The notes below the pieces were generated by a model that was given only the letters and a program-made list of their open reading frames with translations, searched no databases and was not told the DNA's origin. Below, one piece after another: positions 23,783 through 30,893 of a DNA stretch of 31,442 nucleotides. This stretch comes from Desulfobacterales bacterium. Its GTDB lineage: Bacteria; Desulfobacterota; Desulfobacteria; Desulfobacterales; RPRI01. Location: positions 1 through 31,442 of the forward strand of contig JAUYEO010000120.1 of the NCBI GenBank assembly GCA_030689795.1, in the 5' to 3' direction. Positions within the stretch are counted from its first letter, which is position 1. The number at the start of each line of letters is the position of its first letter. Made by a program: the position numbers and the translations under genes.

Positions 23783-24937
23783 ATGAAAACAGCTTTGATA
23801 ACAGGAATAACAGGTCAGGACGGAGCTTACCTTGCGGAATTACTTCTTAACAAGGGATATGCGGTTCACGGGATAAAACGGAGGGCCTCCTCGTTCAACA
23901 CCAAAAGGGTTGACCATTTATACAGGGATCCCCATGAAGAGGATGTAAGATTTTTCATGCACTACGGAGACATGACGGATTCCGCCAATCTTATCCGTAT
24001 TATCCAGGAAGTCCAGCCTGACGAAATATACAATCTTGCAGCCCAGAGCCATGTCCAGGTATCATTTGAAACACCTGAATATACTGCAAATACCGATGCT
24101 ATTGGCGCCCTGAGAGTTCTTGAGGCGATAAGAATCCTCGGCCTTGAAAAGAAAACCCGCTTCTACCAGGCTTCATCGAGCGAGTTGTACGGGAAAGTTC
24201 AGGAGGTTCCCCAGACCGAGCGTACCCCGTTTTATCCCCGCTCGCCTTATGCCTGCGCCAAACTTTATGCATACTGGTGCACCGTGAACTACCGGGAGGC
24301 ATACGGCATGTTTGCATGCAACGGCATTCTCTTCAATCATGAATCGCCGCTTCGGGGCGAAACCTTTGTCTCCCGCAAGATAACGCGGGCGGCAGCCCGC
24401 ATTGCGCTCGGCCTTGAGAGCAAACTCTTTCTGGGAAATCTGAATGCCCTCAGGGACTGGGGTGATGCAAGAGACTTTGTCAGGGCGCAGTGGCTCATTT
24501 TACAGCAGAAAAAGCCGGATGATTATGTGATTGCGACCGGTGTCCAGCACTCCGTGAGGGAGCTTTGTGAATATGCTTTCAGGGAGGCCGGAATAGATAT
24601 CGAATGGAAGGGGAGCGGAGTAAAGGAGAAAGGGGTCGTTGCCGGCTTTGATATGGAAAAGGTTTCAGCGGTAACCGGCCCCGGTCTTTGCGGAAAGAGG
24701 CTGCGGAAAAGGCAGGCTGTTGTTTTTGTTGATCGCCGGTATTTCAGGCCTACGGAAGTCGATACTTTATTGGGCGATCCTTCAAAGGCTAAGAAAAAAC
24801 TGGGATGGACTCCCGAAATCTCCTTTGAAGAGATGATAGGCGAGATGGTTATAAATGATCTTGAAGAGGCTGCGCGCGAATACATATGCAGGAGAAACGG
24901 CTTTGATACTCCGTCTTCCTTCGAAGCGAATATGTGA
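23783..24937 (+). CDS. gmd: GDP-mannose 4,6-dehydratase
   Basis: NADP-dependent SDR enzyme making GDP-4-keto-6-deoxymannose from GDP-mannose (384 aa). It has GITGQDGAYLAELLL at the nucleotide-binding site, the catalytic SSSELYG (Ser132/133, Glu134) and YxxxK (Tyr156, Lys160 in SPYACAK), NHESPLRGETFVSRKITR, and GNLNALRDWGDARDFV, all diagnostic for Gmd. It is slightly longer than usual through a GVVAGFDMEKVSAVTGPGLC insertion near residue 290. The ATG at 23783 has GGAG somewhat far upstream (about 14 bases). fcl follows and would use the product to make GDP-fucose. Confidence 0.95.
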   Translation: MKTALITGITGQDGAYLAELLLNKGYAVHGIKRRASSFNTKRVDHLYRDPHEEDVRFFMHYGDMTDSANLIRIIQEVQPDEIYNLAAQSHVQVSFETPEYTANTDAIGALRVLEAIRILGLEKKTRFYQASSSELYGKVQEVPQTERTPFYPRSPYACAKLYAYWCTVNYREAYGMFACNGILFNHESPLRGETFVSRKITRAAARIALGLESKLFLGNLNALRDWGDARDFVRAQWLILQQKKPDDYVIATGVQHSVRELCEYAFREAGIDIEWKGSGVKEKGVVAGFDMEKVSAVTGPGLCGKRLRKRQAVVFVDRRYFRPTEVDTLLGDPSKAKKKLGWTPEISFEEMIGEMVINDLEEAAREYICRRNGFDTPSSFEANM

Positions 24938-25130
24938 AGGGTTAAGCGTGAAGCGTGAGGCGTAAAAAGTGAAGAAGAAAAGGGGCAAAGGGTCAAAGGC
25001 ACATAGGCACAAAGTGAAAAACGGTAAAGAGTCAAAAGCGAAAGGGGTCAGGGATTCTCCTCCTAAGGCGGAAAGGATTCAAGTGCTTAAAAACCGTAAA
25101 CCTTAAGACCAGAGACCATAAACCGGAAAT
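24938..25130. repeat. Phrase-like repeat between gmd and fcl (inverted copy)
   Basis: This 202-base spacer begins GGGTTAAGCGTGAAGCGTGA and continues with GGGGCAAAGGGTCAAAGGCA, CACAAAGTGAAAA, then CCGTAAACC and ACCAGAGACCATAAACC. Read on the minus strand it repeats the words of the copies at 21.4 and 23.4 kb (TTCACTTTGTGCC, GTGCCTTTGACCC). No gene or terminator is seen. Confidence 0.6.
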
Positions 25131-25139
25131 ACAGGATTT

Positions 25140-26183
25140 ATGACAAAAAACTCCAGAATCTTTGTTGCAGGCCATAAAGGGCTTGTAGGCTCAGCTCTTG
25201 TTCGAAGGCTTGAAAAAAAGGGCTGTTCGAACATTCTTTTGCGCTCCCATGCAGAGCTGGATCTTGAAAGGCAGACGGATGTTGAGGATTTCTTTAAAAA
25301 AGAACGTCCCGAATATGTCTTTATGGCTGCTGCGAAGGTAGGCGGTATTCATGCCAACAGCACATATACGGCGGAGTTTATCTATAATAATATTGCCATC
25401 CAGACAAACACAATTCATTCAGCCTGGAAGGAAAAAACAAAGCGGCTTCTTTTTCTCGGCTCATCCTGTATATATCCCAGGGAGTGCCCCCAGCCGATGA
25501 AGGAAGAGCATCTCCTGACCGGCCCCCTCGAGGCTACAAATGAGCCTTATGCCATTGCCAAGATCGCCGGCATAAAGATGTGCGAGGCGTACAACCGTCA
25601 GTACGGCACAAACTTTCTTGCCGCGATGCCGACAAACCTTTACGGTCCGAACGACAACTTTGATCTCGAGAAGAGCCATGTCCTTCCGGCTCTCATCCGG
25701 AAATTCCATCTTGCCATACTGGCTGCGGAAGGGAAACAGGATGAAATTAAAAAGGACGAGCGGATGTACGGTTTCATACCCGGACAGCATCCCGTTCTCC
25801 CTGACTCCGTCACCATCTGGGGTACAGGTAAGCCGTTTCGTGAGTTTCTTCATGTCGACGATCTTGCGGATGCTTGCGTGTTTCTGATGAATCTTGAAGA
25901 GAGACCATTCGCTCCGCTTGTTGCGGCCGGCTCGGTACCACTCGTGAATATAGGTTTCGGGAAAGAGATAACCATAAAGGATCTGGCGGAGCTTATTAAA
26001 AAGATCGTCGGTTTTGAAGGAAAATTGTTTTTTGATTCATCGAAGCCTGATGGAGCTCCGCGGAAACTCCTCGATGTTTCAAGAATGAAAGCCCTCGGAT
26101 GGCAGCCTGAAACTTCACTTTCCGAAGGAATACGGAATACATACGAATATTATTTAAAAAAATATGGATTATCTCCAAACTAG
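25140..26183 (+). CDS. fcl: GDP-L-fucose synthase
   Basis: NADPH-dependent epimerase-reductase that turns the Gmd product into GDP-L-fucose (347 aa; usual about 315). It has IFVAGHKGLVGSALVRRL (GxxGxxG), the AAKVGGIHAN motif of Fcl, catalytic Ser108 in GSSCIYP, Tyr137 and Lys141 in EPYAIAKIAG, and PTNLYGPNDNFD. An extra stretch around residues 195-222 (ILAAEGKQDEIKKDERMYGF) explains the length. It lies 202 bases after gmd and 34 before galE, so the three probably serve surface polysaccharide synthesis. Confidence 0.95.
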   Translation: MTKNSRIFVAGHKGLVGSALVRRLEKKGCSNILLRSHAELDLERQTDVEDFFKKERPEYVFMAAAKVGGIHANSTYTAEFIYNNIAIQTNTIHSAWKEKTKRLLFLGSSCIYPRECPQPMKEEHLLTGPLEATNEPYAIAKIAGIKMCEAYNRQYGTNFLAAMPTNLYGPNDNFDLEKSHVLPALIRKFHLAILAAEGKQDEIKKDERMYGFIPGQHPVLPDSVTIWGTGKPFREFLHVDDLADACVFLMNLEERPFAPLVAAGSVPLVNIGFGKEITIKDLAELIKKIVGFEGKLFFDSSKPDGAPRKLLDVSRMKALGWQPETSLSEGIRNTYEYYLKKYGLSPN

Positions 26184-26217
26184 TTGATAATCCTGGGCCC
26201 ATTTCTCTAAGGTTGTT

Positions 26218-27201
26218 ATGCAAAACTCCGTACTGGTAACCGGCGGAGCCGGCTATATCGGCTCATACATGTGCAAATACCTTTCAAAAAAAGGTTACAA
26301 ACCCGTTGTTCTCGATAACCTGGTTTACGGTCACAGGGAGGCCGTCAAGTGGGGGCCTTTTTTTGAGGGATGCATATCGGATGCAAAACAGCTCGACCGT
26401 ATATTCTCGGAGTTTAAGATTTTCGCCGTCATGCATTTTGCGGGTTACTGTTACGTAGGTGAATCGGTTGCCGATCCGGCAAAATATTATCTGAATAATG
26501 TTGCAAATACCGTAAAGCTTCTGCAAAGCATGGTGCAAAGGAATGTCCTGAAACTTATCTTTTCCTCATCCTGTGCAACCTACGGAGAGCCGGTTGAGAT
26601 TCCAATCACGGAGAATCATCCGCAGAATCCTGTAAATCCTTACGGCAGAAGCAAGCTGATGATAGAGGAGATCCTGAAGGATTATGATACGGCATACGGG
26701 TTAAAGCACATGAACCTCAGATATTTCAATGCCGCAGGCGCCGATTCCGAAGGAGAGGTGGGGGAGTCGCATGATCCGGAGACGCATCTCATTCCTCTTG
26801 CAATGTACGCGGCGCTGGGGAAAAATGAAGACGTAAAAGTGTTTGGTACGGATTATCCTACGAAAGACGGCACCTGCATAAGAGACTACATCCATATTGC
26901 CGATCTGGCGGATGCCCACATTAAGGCGCTTGAATATCTGGAGGCGACAGGAAGTAGTGATTCTTTCAATCTCGGAAACGGCAGCGGGTATTCGGTAAGG
27001 GAAGTTCTTGATACCGTTATAAAGATCAGCGGAAAGGAGTTCAGGGTGATTGAGGAAAGAAGGCGTGACGGCGATCCTCCTGTCCTTGTCGGCAGCAGTG
27101 AAAGGGCCGGGAAAATACTCCGGTGGGAACCCGAATATACCGATTTAGAGGGCATAGTTGAAACTGCGTGGCGATGGCATAAAAAAATTCATGGGAAATG
27201 A
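26218..27201 (+). CDS. galE: UDP-glucose 4-epimerase
   Basis: NAD-dependent SDR epimerase interconverting UDP-glucose and UDP-galactose (327 aa). It has VLVTGGAGYIGSYMCKYL, MHFAGYCYVGESV, SSSCATYG, Tyr142 and Lys146 in NPYGRSKLM, LRYFNAAGADSEGEVGE, and HLIPLAMYAALG, the GalE set. VFGTDYPTKDGTCIRDYIH is diagnostic for GalE against related decarboxylases. It lies 34 bases after fcl. Related epimerases acting on N-acetylated sugars cannot be excluded from sequence alone. Confidence 0.93.
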   Translation: MQNSVLVTGGAGYIGSYMCKYLSKKGYKPVVLDNLVYGHREAVKWGPFFEGCISDAKQLDRIFSEFKIFAVMHFAGYCYVGESVADPAKYYLNNVANTVKLLQSMVQRNVLKLIFSSSCATYGEPVEIPITENHPQNPVNPYGRSKLMIEEILKDYDTAYGLKHMNLRYFNAAGADSEGEVGESHDPETHLIPLAMYAALGKNEDVKVFGTDYPTKDGTCIRDYIHIADLADAHIKALEYLEATGSSDSFNLGNGSGYSVREVLDTVIKISGKEFRVIEERRRDGDPPVLVGSSERAGKILRWEPEYTDLEGIVETAWRWHKKIHGK

Positions 27202-27316
27202 TATTCCAACCTTTTGTTTCTTTTCTTTATAACGCAAAACCTAACACATTTTTTTGGTTTCTGTTGATTGATACTTTGATGAACGTCGCCCATTCGCGCC
27301 CCTGTATAAATAAATC

Positions 27317-27347
27317 TTGACACGTAAGTGAGCACATACTAACTTAC
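27317..27347 (+). promoter_or_regulatory. Orphan promoter with inverted repeat
   Basis: TTGACA (27317-27322) and TAACTT (27340-27345) are 17 bases apart. GTAAGT (27324-27329) and ACTTAC (27342-27347) form an inverted repeat covering the spacer and -10. This layout is common for TetR-type repressor sites, but no regulator gene follows. It could drive the small gene at 27539 or be a relic. Confidence 0.35.
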
Positions 27348-27492
27348 TCCGAAAATCACATGCGGCATCTGCATGCTGCTGATCTGCGGCGCTAAAAATT
27401 ATCTGCCGGACCGGACTCTGTTTTTACTCACTGCTTTGTATTTTTTGATTCATACCTGTGAGCTTTTGCAATTTTTGTGTGAAAAACAAAAA

Positions 27493-27501
27493 TGTTATAA
27501 T
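27493..27501 (+). promoter_or_regulatory. Extended -10 promoter of the HEAT-like gene
   Basis: TG-T-TATAAT, a perfect extended -10, 38 bases before the ATG. Upstream -35 candidates (TTTTGT region, 27473-27478) are weak, as often seen with extended -10 boxes. Confidence 0.6.
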
Positions 27502-27538
27502 AGCTAACCAAATCATGTAAAGCAAAGGAGGTAACCTC

Positions 27539-27733
27539 ATGGGATTCAGATTTACAGACCTTTTCATTCCCAGGCACATGCATAAGAACCCCGAATACCG
27601 GAAAGAGGGGGCGGCTATGCTGACAGACACGACCGTTCTGGCAAAAATGGCTGAAATAGATATTGATCAGGGTGTCCGACAAGCGGCCGCAAAAAGACTG
27701 GCGGAATTGAAGAATATGAAAGGCGTTTCCTGA
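27539..27733 (+). CDS. Small HEAT-repeat-like protein
   Basis: A 64-residue protein with a near-perfect ribosome site (AAAGGAGG, 27524-27531, seven bases before the ATG), its own extended -10 promoter and an intrinsic terminator, so it is very likely expressed as a single gene. The sequence FRFTDLFIPRHMHKNPEYRK and then LTDTTVLAKMAEIDIDQGVRQAAAKRLAEL resembles one and a half HEAT repeats (KNPEYRKEGAAML; QGVRQAAAKRL), like the first repeats of longer HEAT proteins. It may be a minimal protein-protein contact module or the remains of a longer one. No signal peptide or membrane segment is seen. Function unknown. Confidence 0.8.
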   Translation: MGFRFTDLFIPRHMHKNPEYRKEGAAMLTDTTVLAKMAEIDIDQGVRQAAAKRLAELKNMKGVS

Positions 27734-27790
27734 AAGATAATTTTTAACAGGAATCCGCTTAAAACGGACTCTGCCTCATCCTTCCAAATA

Positions 27791-27836
27791 AAAAAACCTC
27801 CCGAAGGCTGTATAAGCCTGCGTGGAGGTTTTTTTT
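27791..27836 (+). terminator. Intrinsic terminator of the HEAT-like gene
   Basis: AACCTCC (27795-27801) pairs with GGAGGTT (27824-27830), and an inner AGGCT (27805-27809) pairs with AGCCT (27815-27819). Eight T residues follow from 27829. The A-rich left side would let it act on the other strand too. Confidence 0.85.
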
Positions 27837-27959
27837 CGCATGGCTTTAATCAGATATTTTGCGAAAGTCCCATAAATTGATTGCAAAATATTAGATGTGT
27901 GTGCTATCGGCACGTATAAAACAAACTTGTACTTAATAATCTCTACGGGTTTAATTCCC

Positions 27960-27973
27960 CGAAGCTTGCTTCG
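27960..27973. repeat. Stem-loop with CTTG loop (copy 3)
   Basis: CGAAG-CTTG-CTTCG. It is the short member of a pair with the hairpin at 27991; same loop as at 2595 and 2661. Confidence 0.55.
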
Positions 27974-27990
27974 TCCATCGCTTTTTTGAT

Positions 27991-28012
27991 ACCCCGTAGC
28001 TTGCTGCGGGGT
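27991..28012. repeat. Stem-loop with CTTG loop (copy 4)
   Basis: ACCCCGTAG, loop CTTG, CTGCGGGGT, a 9-bp stem with one G-T pair. It is the best-preserved member of the family in this window. Confidence 0.65.
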
Positions 28013-28025
28013 AGTTCATTTAAGG

Positions 28026-28044
28026 CTCTTGCAAAAGTATGTTT
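28026..28044. repeat. Short dispersed repeat, TGCAAAAGTATGTTT type
   Basis: CTCTTGCAAAAGTATGTTT here matches, with one difference, the reverse complement of the right half of the hairpin at 30731-30772. It is therefore a second copy of that element or half of one. Confidence 0.5.
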
Positions 28045-28189
28045 CCCCTCCCTTGATGGGAGAGGATTAAGGGGAGGGTGAAGGAAAAAATCGGGGAGAG
28101 GGAATTTTTGAGACTTTTGAAAGAGGCTGAATTGTTTCGATATCCAAACGGAAACTCGTGCACTGCGAAAAGGCAGAAGGAGCAGACGG

Positions 28190-29635
28190 ATGAGAATCAG
28201 AAAAGAGATCATTTGCGGTTTGTTTTTGCTGATATTCGTAACAGCGATTCCCGTATTTGCTTTCGGAAGTGAAGGCGGCTTTCCCGGGGAGCATATCAAC
28301 CTCGGAGAAGTTCTTCCTGTCTGGAGCTGCATCCCGTTTGCCTGCATGCTCCTCTCAATCGCTCTCTTTCCGCTGCTTGCCCCGAATATCTGGCATCACC
28401 ATTTCGGCAAAATTTCGGCCTTCTGGGCTCTATCCATAGCCGTTCCTTTTGTGATTGCCTACCGCGGCGCGGCTTCGTATCAGATACTCCACATTATCAT
28501 AGCCGACTACATTCCGTTTATCATTCTGCTCTGGTCCCTTTATACCATATCGGGAGGCATTCTGCTGCGCGGCACGCTGGTCGGAACACCGGCTGTAAAC
28601 ACGGGCATGCTTCTTATCGGGACGCTCCTTGCGTCATGGATGGGCACAACAGGCGCGGCCATGCTCATGATCCGTCCGTTTTTAAGGGCCAACAGCCATC
28701 GCAAGAATAGAACCTTCATGGTGGTCTTTTTTATCTTCTTAGTTGCCAATGTCGGCGGCGCTCTCACTCCTCTGGGTGATCCGCCTCTTTTTTTAGGATT
28801 TCTGCACGGTGTGCCCTTCTTCTGGACATTCAACATCCTGCCCCACATGCTTCTGACGGCAGGGCTTCTTCTTGCCTGTTATTTTTTAATGGACACTTAC
28901 CACTATCGCCGGGAAAAACCGGCGCCTGCCGATCCCACGGAAAAAGTGCCTCTTGGGCTGGACGGGAAACATAATTTTCTTTTCCTGCTGGGGGTTGTGC
29001 TCTCCGTTCTCATGAGCGGCATGGTCAACTGGGGAGAGATTTCAACACTGGGAGTGCATCGTTCGGTTCAGGACTGGGTGCGTGACGGCCTTCTTATTGT
29101 GATGGGAATTCTCTCAATGGCAACCACTTCAATAACCGTTCGTAAAGACAACCAGTTTACCTGGGCTCCTATTCTTGAAGTCGCTTATCTCTTCATCGGC
29201 ATATTCATCACCATGATTCCATGTCTTCTGATTCTAAAAGCCGGCGGCAAAGGCGCCCTTGCTTTTCTGATAAATTCTGTGCAGCAGCCCGCACATTATT
29301 TCTGGAGTTCGGGCATACTCTCATCCTTTTTAGACAATGCGCCGACTTACCTCACTTTTTTTAATACCGCCCTCGGGAGCTTTTACGCATCACTTCCTGA
29401 AGCCGAGGCCGTGCCCCGCCTTATTGCCGAAAACCCGGCATATCTGAAGGCCATCTCCGCAGGATCGGTCTTTTTCGGGGCATGCAGCTATATCGGGAAT
29501 GCCCCAAACTTCATGGTGCGTTCGATAGCCGAGGAAGCCGGCACCCCGATGCCGAGCTTTTTCGGCTACATCCTTAAATATACCCTTGTTTTTCTGATTC
29601 CTTGTTTTATAATTGTAACTCTCGTCTTTTTTTAG
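28190..29635 (+). CDS. Ion-transporter-superfamily antiporter (putative sodium:proton antiporter/CitMHS-like)
   Basis: Polytopic membrane protein (481 aa) with an N-terminal signal-like helix (IICGLFLLIFVTAIPVFAFG) and about 11-12 further hydrophobic segments. VANVGGALTPLGDPPLFLGF near residues 185-204 and FLDNAPTYLTFFN near 383-395 are typical of the ArsB/NhaD/CitMHS ion-transporter superfamily. SAGSVFFGACSYIGNAPNFMV forms the second-repeat counterpart. AAGGAG (28177-28182) lies seven bases before the ATG. Sodium/proton exchange is the usual annotation for this group; the true substrate cannot be read from sequence. A universal stress protein gene follows after 159 bases. Confidence 0.83.
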   Translation: MRIRKEIICGLFLLIFVTAIPVFAFGSEGGFPGEHINLGEVLPVWSCIPFACMLLSIALFPLLAPNIWHHHFGKISAFWALSIAVPFVIAYRGAASYQILHIIIADYIPFIILLWSLYTISGGILLRGTLVGTPAVNTGMLLIGTLLASWMGTTGAAMLMIRPFLRANSHRKNRTFMVVFFIFLVANVGGALTPLGDPPLFLGFLHGVPFFWTFNILPHMLLTAGLLLACYFLMDTYHYRREKPAPADPTEKVPLGLDGKHNFLFLLGVVLSVLMSGMVNWGEISTLGVHRSVQDWVRDGLLIVMGILSMATTSITVRKDNQFTWAPILEVAYLFIGIFITMIPCLLILKAGGKGALAFLINSVQQPAHYFWSSGILSSFLDNAPTYLTFFNTALGSFYASLPEAEAVPRLIAENPAYLKAISAGSVFFGACSYIGNAPNFMVRSIAEEAGTPMPSFFGYILKYTLVFLIPCFIIVTLVFF

Positions 29636-29656
29636 TAATTTCGTAAACTTACTTAT

Positions 29657-29764
29657 ACCCCTCGAGGGGGTACTGAAAAGAGCACCCCTCAAGGGGGTAC
29701 TGAAAAGAGCACCCCTCAAGGGGGTACTGAAAAGAGCACCCCTCAAGGGGGTACTGAAAAGAGT
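29657..29764. repeat. 27-bp tandem repeat, four copies
   Basis: Four head-to-tail 27-base units start at 29657, 29684, 29711 and 29738. Each has a palindromic core ACCCCTCAAGGGGG followed by a spacer TACTGAAAAGAGC. The first copy has one difference (CG for CA in the core) and the last ends in T. The array fills the spacer between the antiporter and the stress protein and would give a row of small hairpins in RNA. Confidence 0.9.
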
Positions 29765-29794
29765 CCCGTTTATCGGGGCTAAGGCAGGTGAAAA

Positions 29795-30682
29795 ATGAAA
29801 TTTGAAAAGATACTCTTTCACACCCGGTTCAGGGAGATGGCTTTAAGCGCTCTTGAGGCGCTGCTTGATCTGACAAAAGTAGGTCTTAAAGAGGTAGTTC
29901 TTGTCCATGTGATACAGAGGGAAAAAGTGGCCTTTGTTCCTTACGGCGGTTATATGAAAGAGAAAGAGGCGGATATAAAGAAGAAGGCGAAGGACCGCTT
30001 TGAACAGTGGCAGGCGGTTCTTACGAAAAAAGGCGTAGCCAGTAAAATCTATATTCAGGTGGGCATGCAGAATGCAGTGATTCTTGATATAGCCGACAGG
30101 GAAAAAGTCGATATGATAGTTGCGGGCCGCAAGAAGCGTTCGCTCTTTGAAAAAGTCTATGTAGGCACCCATATGCTGGAGCTCATACGGCGAAGCCCGA
30201 TTCCTATTCTGATGGATAAATACATGGCAGAGTATGAAATAGACGGAAAGATAATAACCCGGATCAATGAGCATATATTCGACCGCCCTATGCTGGCCAC
30301 AGACTGGGCACAGCCTTCCTCCAATGCGGTCGATGCCCTGACAGGTCTTAAAGGGCTCGCAACCGATGTTATAGTCATTCATAACATAGGCGTGAAAATA
30401 TCCAAGGCGATGAGCCAGGCCCAGTTGCAGGAGCTGAAAAAAGAAAGCCGCAGGCGCCTGAAAGAGTATTGCAGGCGTCTGACTGCAGCCGGCCTTAATT
30501 CGGAATCTCATCTTTCTTCAGGTCGTACCGCTCCCGAAATCATCGATCTCTCACGCAAGTACAATTCCTCAATGATTGTTCTTGGCAGAACAGGGAAGGA
30601 CTGGCTGAGTCAGTACTGGCTGGGTGGCGTTTCGCACCGGGTTGCGGAAAACTCGGAACTGCCGGTCTTGCTGATCCCGTAA
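29795..30682 (+). CDS. Universal stress protein with two UspA domains
   Basis: Tandem Usp protein (295 aa). Domain 1 (about 1-140) starts FEKILFHTRFREMALSALEA and ends RRSPIPILMDK; its GRKKRSLFEKVYVGTHML loop is only partly like the ATP-binding motif. Domain 2 (about 155-295) starts FDRPMLATDWAQPSSNAVDA and has SSMIVLGRTGKDWLSQYWLG and GGVSHRVAENSELPVLLIP, close to the G-2x-G-9x-G(S/T) nucleotide loop. Members are stress-induced cytoplasmic proteins that sometimes regulate partner transporters. The position just after the antiporter, with a ribosome site GGCAGGTG before the ATG, suggests a link. Confidence 0.9.
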   Translation: MKFEKILFHTRFREMALSALEALLDLTKVGLKEVVLVHVIQREKVAFVPYGGYMKEKEADIKKKAKDRFEQWQAVLTKKGVASKIYIQVGMQNAVILDIADREKVDMIVAGRKKRSLFEKVYVGTHMLELIRRSPIPILMDKYMAEYEIDGKIITRINEHIFDRPMLATDWAQPSSNAVDALTGLKGLATDVIVIHNIGVKISKAMSQAQLQELKKESRRRLKEYCRRLTAAGLNSESHLSSGRTAPEIIDLSRKYNSSMIVLGRTGKDWLSQYWLGGVSHRVAENSELPVLLIP

Positions 30683-30730
30683 ACTTGTTTTTTATTGACA
30701 AGAATTATAAAATAAATTAGTTGACGCAGG

Positions 30731-30772
30731 GGCCTCTTGCAAAAGTCTTAAAAACATACTTTTGCAGGAGCC
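30731..30772. repeat. Inverted repeat of the TGCAAAAGTATGTTT family
   Basis: GGCCTCTTGCAAAAGT (30731-30746) faces ACTTTTGCAGGAGCC (30758-30772) with an 11-base A-rich loop. TGCAAAAGT pairs perfectly. No T tract follows, so it is not a standard terminator. One half recurs at 28026. Confidence 0.55.
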
Positions 30773-30787
30773 TCACAAGATAATAAA

Positions 30788-30793
30788 TATAAT
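30788..30793 (+). promoter_or_regulatory. Possible -10 box of the FN3 gene
   Basis: TATAAT, about 100 bases before the ATG, without a good -35 at normal distance. Transcription from it would begin almost exactly at the hairpin at 30801. Confidence 0.3.
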
Positions 30794-30800
30794 TCGTATC

Positions 30801-30840
30801 TACTCAGGAGTCAGAAGCCAGGATTCTGACTACCTGAGTA
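30801..30840. repeat. Long hairpin in the leader of the FN3 gene
   Basis: TACTCAGGAGTCAGAA (30801-30816) pairs with TTCTGACT-A-CCTGAGTA (30824-30840), a 16-bp stem with one bulged A and a 7-base loop. It ends 53 bases before the ATG. No T tract follows, so it is not an intrinsic terminator. The words GGAGTCAGAAGCCAGG are of the same low-complexity style as the repeats at 21-25 kb. Confidence 0.65.
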
Positions 30841-30893
30841 GTTACTGTAATTCATTATCATTCACAACAACATCAATAGATATAGAGGATATC

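Larger units (their letters stand above)
27202..27538. other. 337-base spacer between galE and the HEAT-like gene
   Basis: No coding frame with a ribosome site is seen. It contains an isolated promoter-like pair at 27317-27345 and the extended -10 promoter of the downstream gene near 27493. The first 100 bases after galE show no terminator. Confidence 0.5.
27734..28189. other. 456-base spacer upstream of the antiporter gene
   Basis: It holds the terminator at 27791-27836, two CTTG-loop hairpins (27960-28012), a short repeat CTCTTGCAAAAGTATGTTT (28026-28044), and a G/C-rich block CCCCTCCCTTGATGGGAGAG to GGGGAGGGTG (28045-28080) of a type often scattered in genomes. No gene is supported. Confidence 0.55.

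Noticed and set aside
27317..27423. A regulator gene after the orphan promoter
   Set aside because: No open frame with a ribosome site or helix-turn-helix-like sequence follows before the HEAT-like gene.
27943..28347. A minus-strand frame containing NELPRSKLRG
   Set aside because: This peptide is a by-product of translating the CTTG-loop palindromes. The frame also runs antisense into the antiporter gene.
29657..29764. Possible CRISPR array
   Set aside because: The units are uniform head-to-tail copies; the segments between palindromes are identical rather than unique spacers, and no cas gene is present.
29390..29821. A 143-codon frame on the minus strand with repeated GALFSTPLR units
   Set aside because: It is the translation of the 27-bp tandem array (27 is a multiple of three) joined to the antisense of the antiporter gene. 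It has no supported start or family.
29843..30511. A 222-codon minus-strand frame opposite the stress protein
   Set aside because: It is fully inside a well-supported gene, its composition is not protein-like and it has no recognisable domain.
30695..30723. Second promoter upstream of the FN3 gene (TTGACA at 30695)
   Set aside because: No good -10 lies 16-18 bases downstream; TAGTTG is too poor.
30762..30893. N-terminal extension of the FN3 protein
   Set aside because: It covers the long hairpin and repeat; the ATG at 30894 has a ribosome site and a signal peptide.
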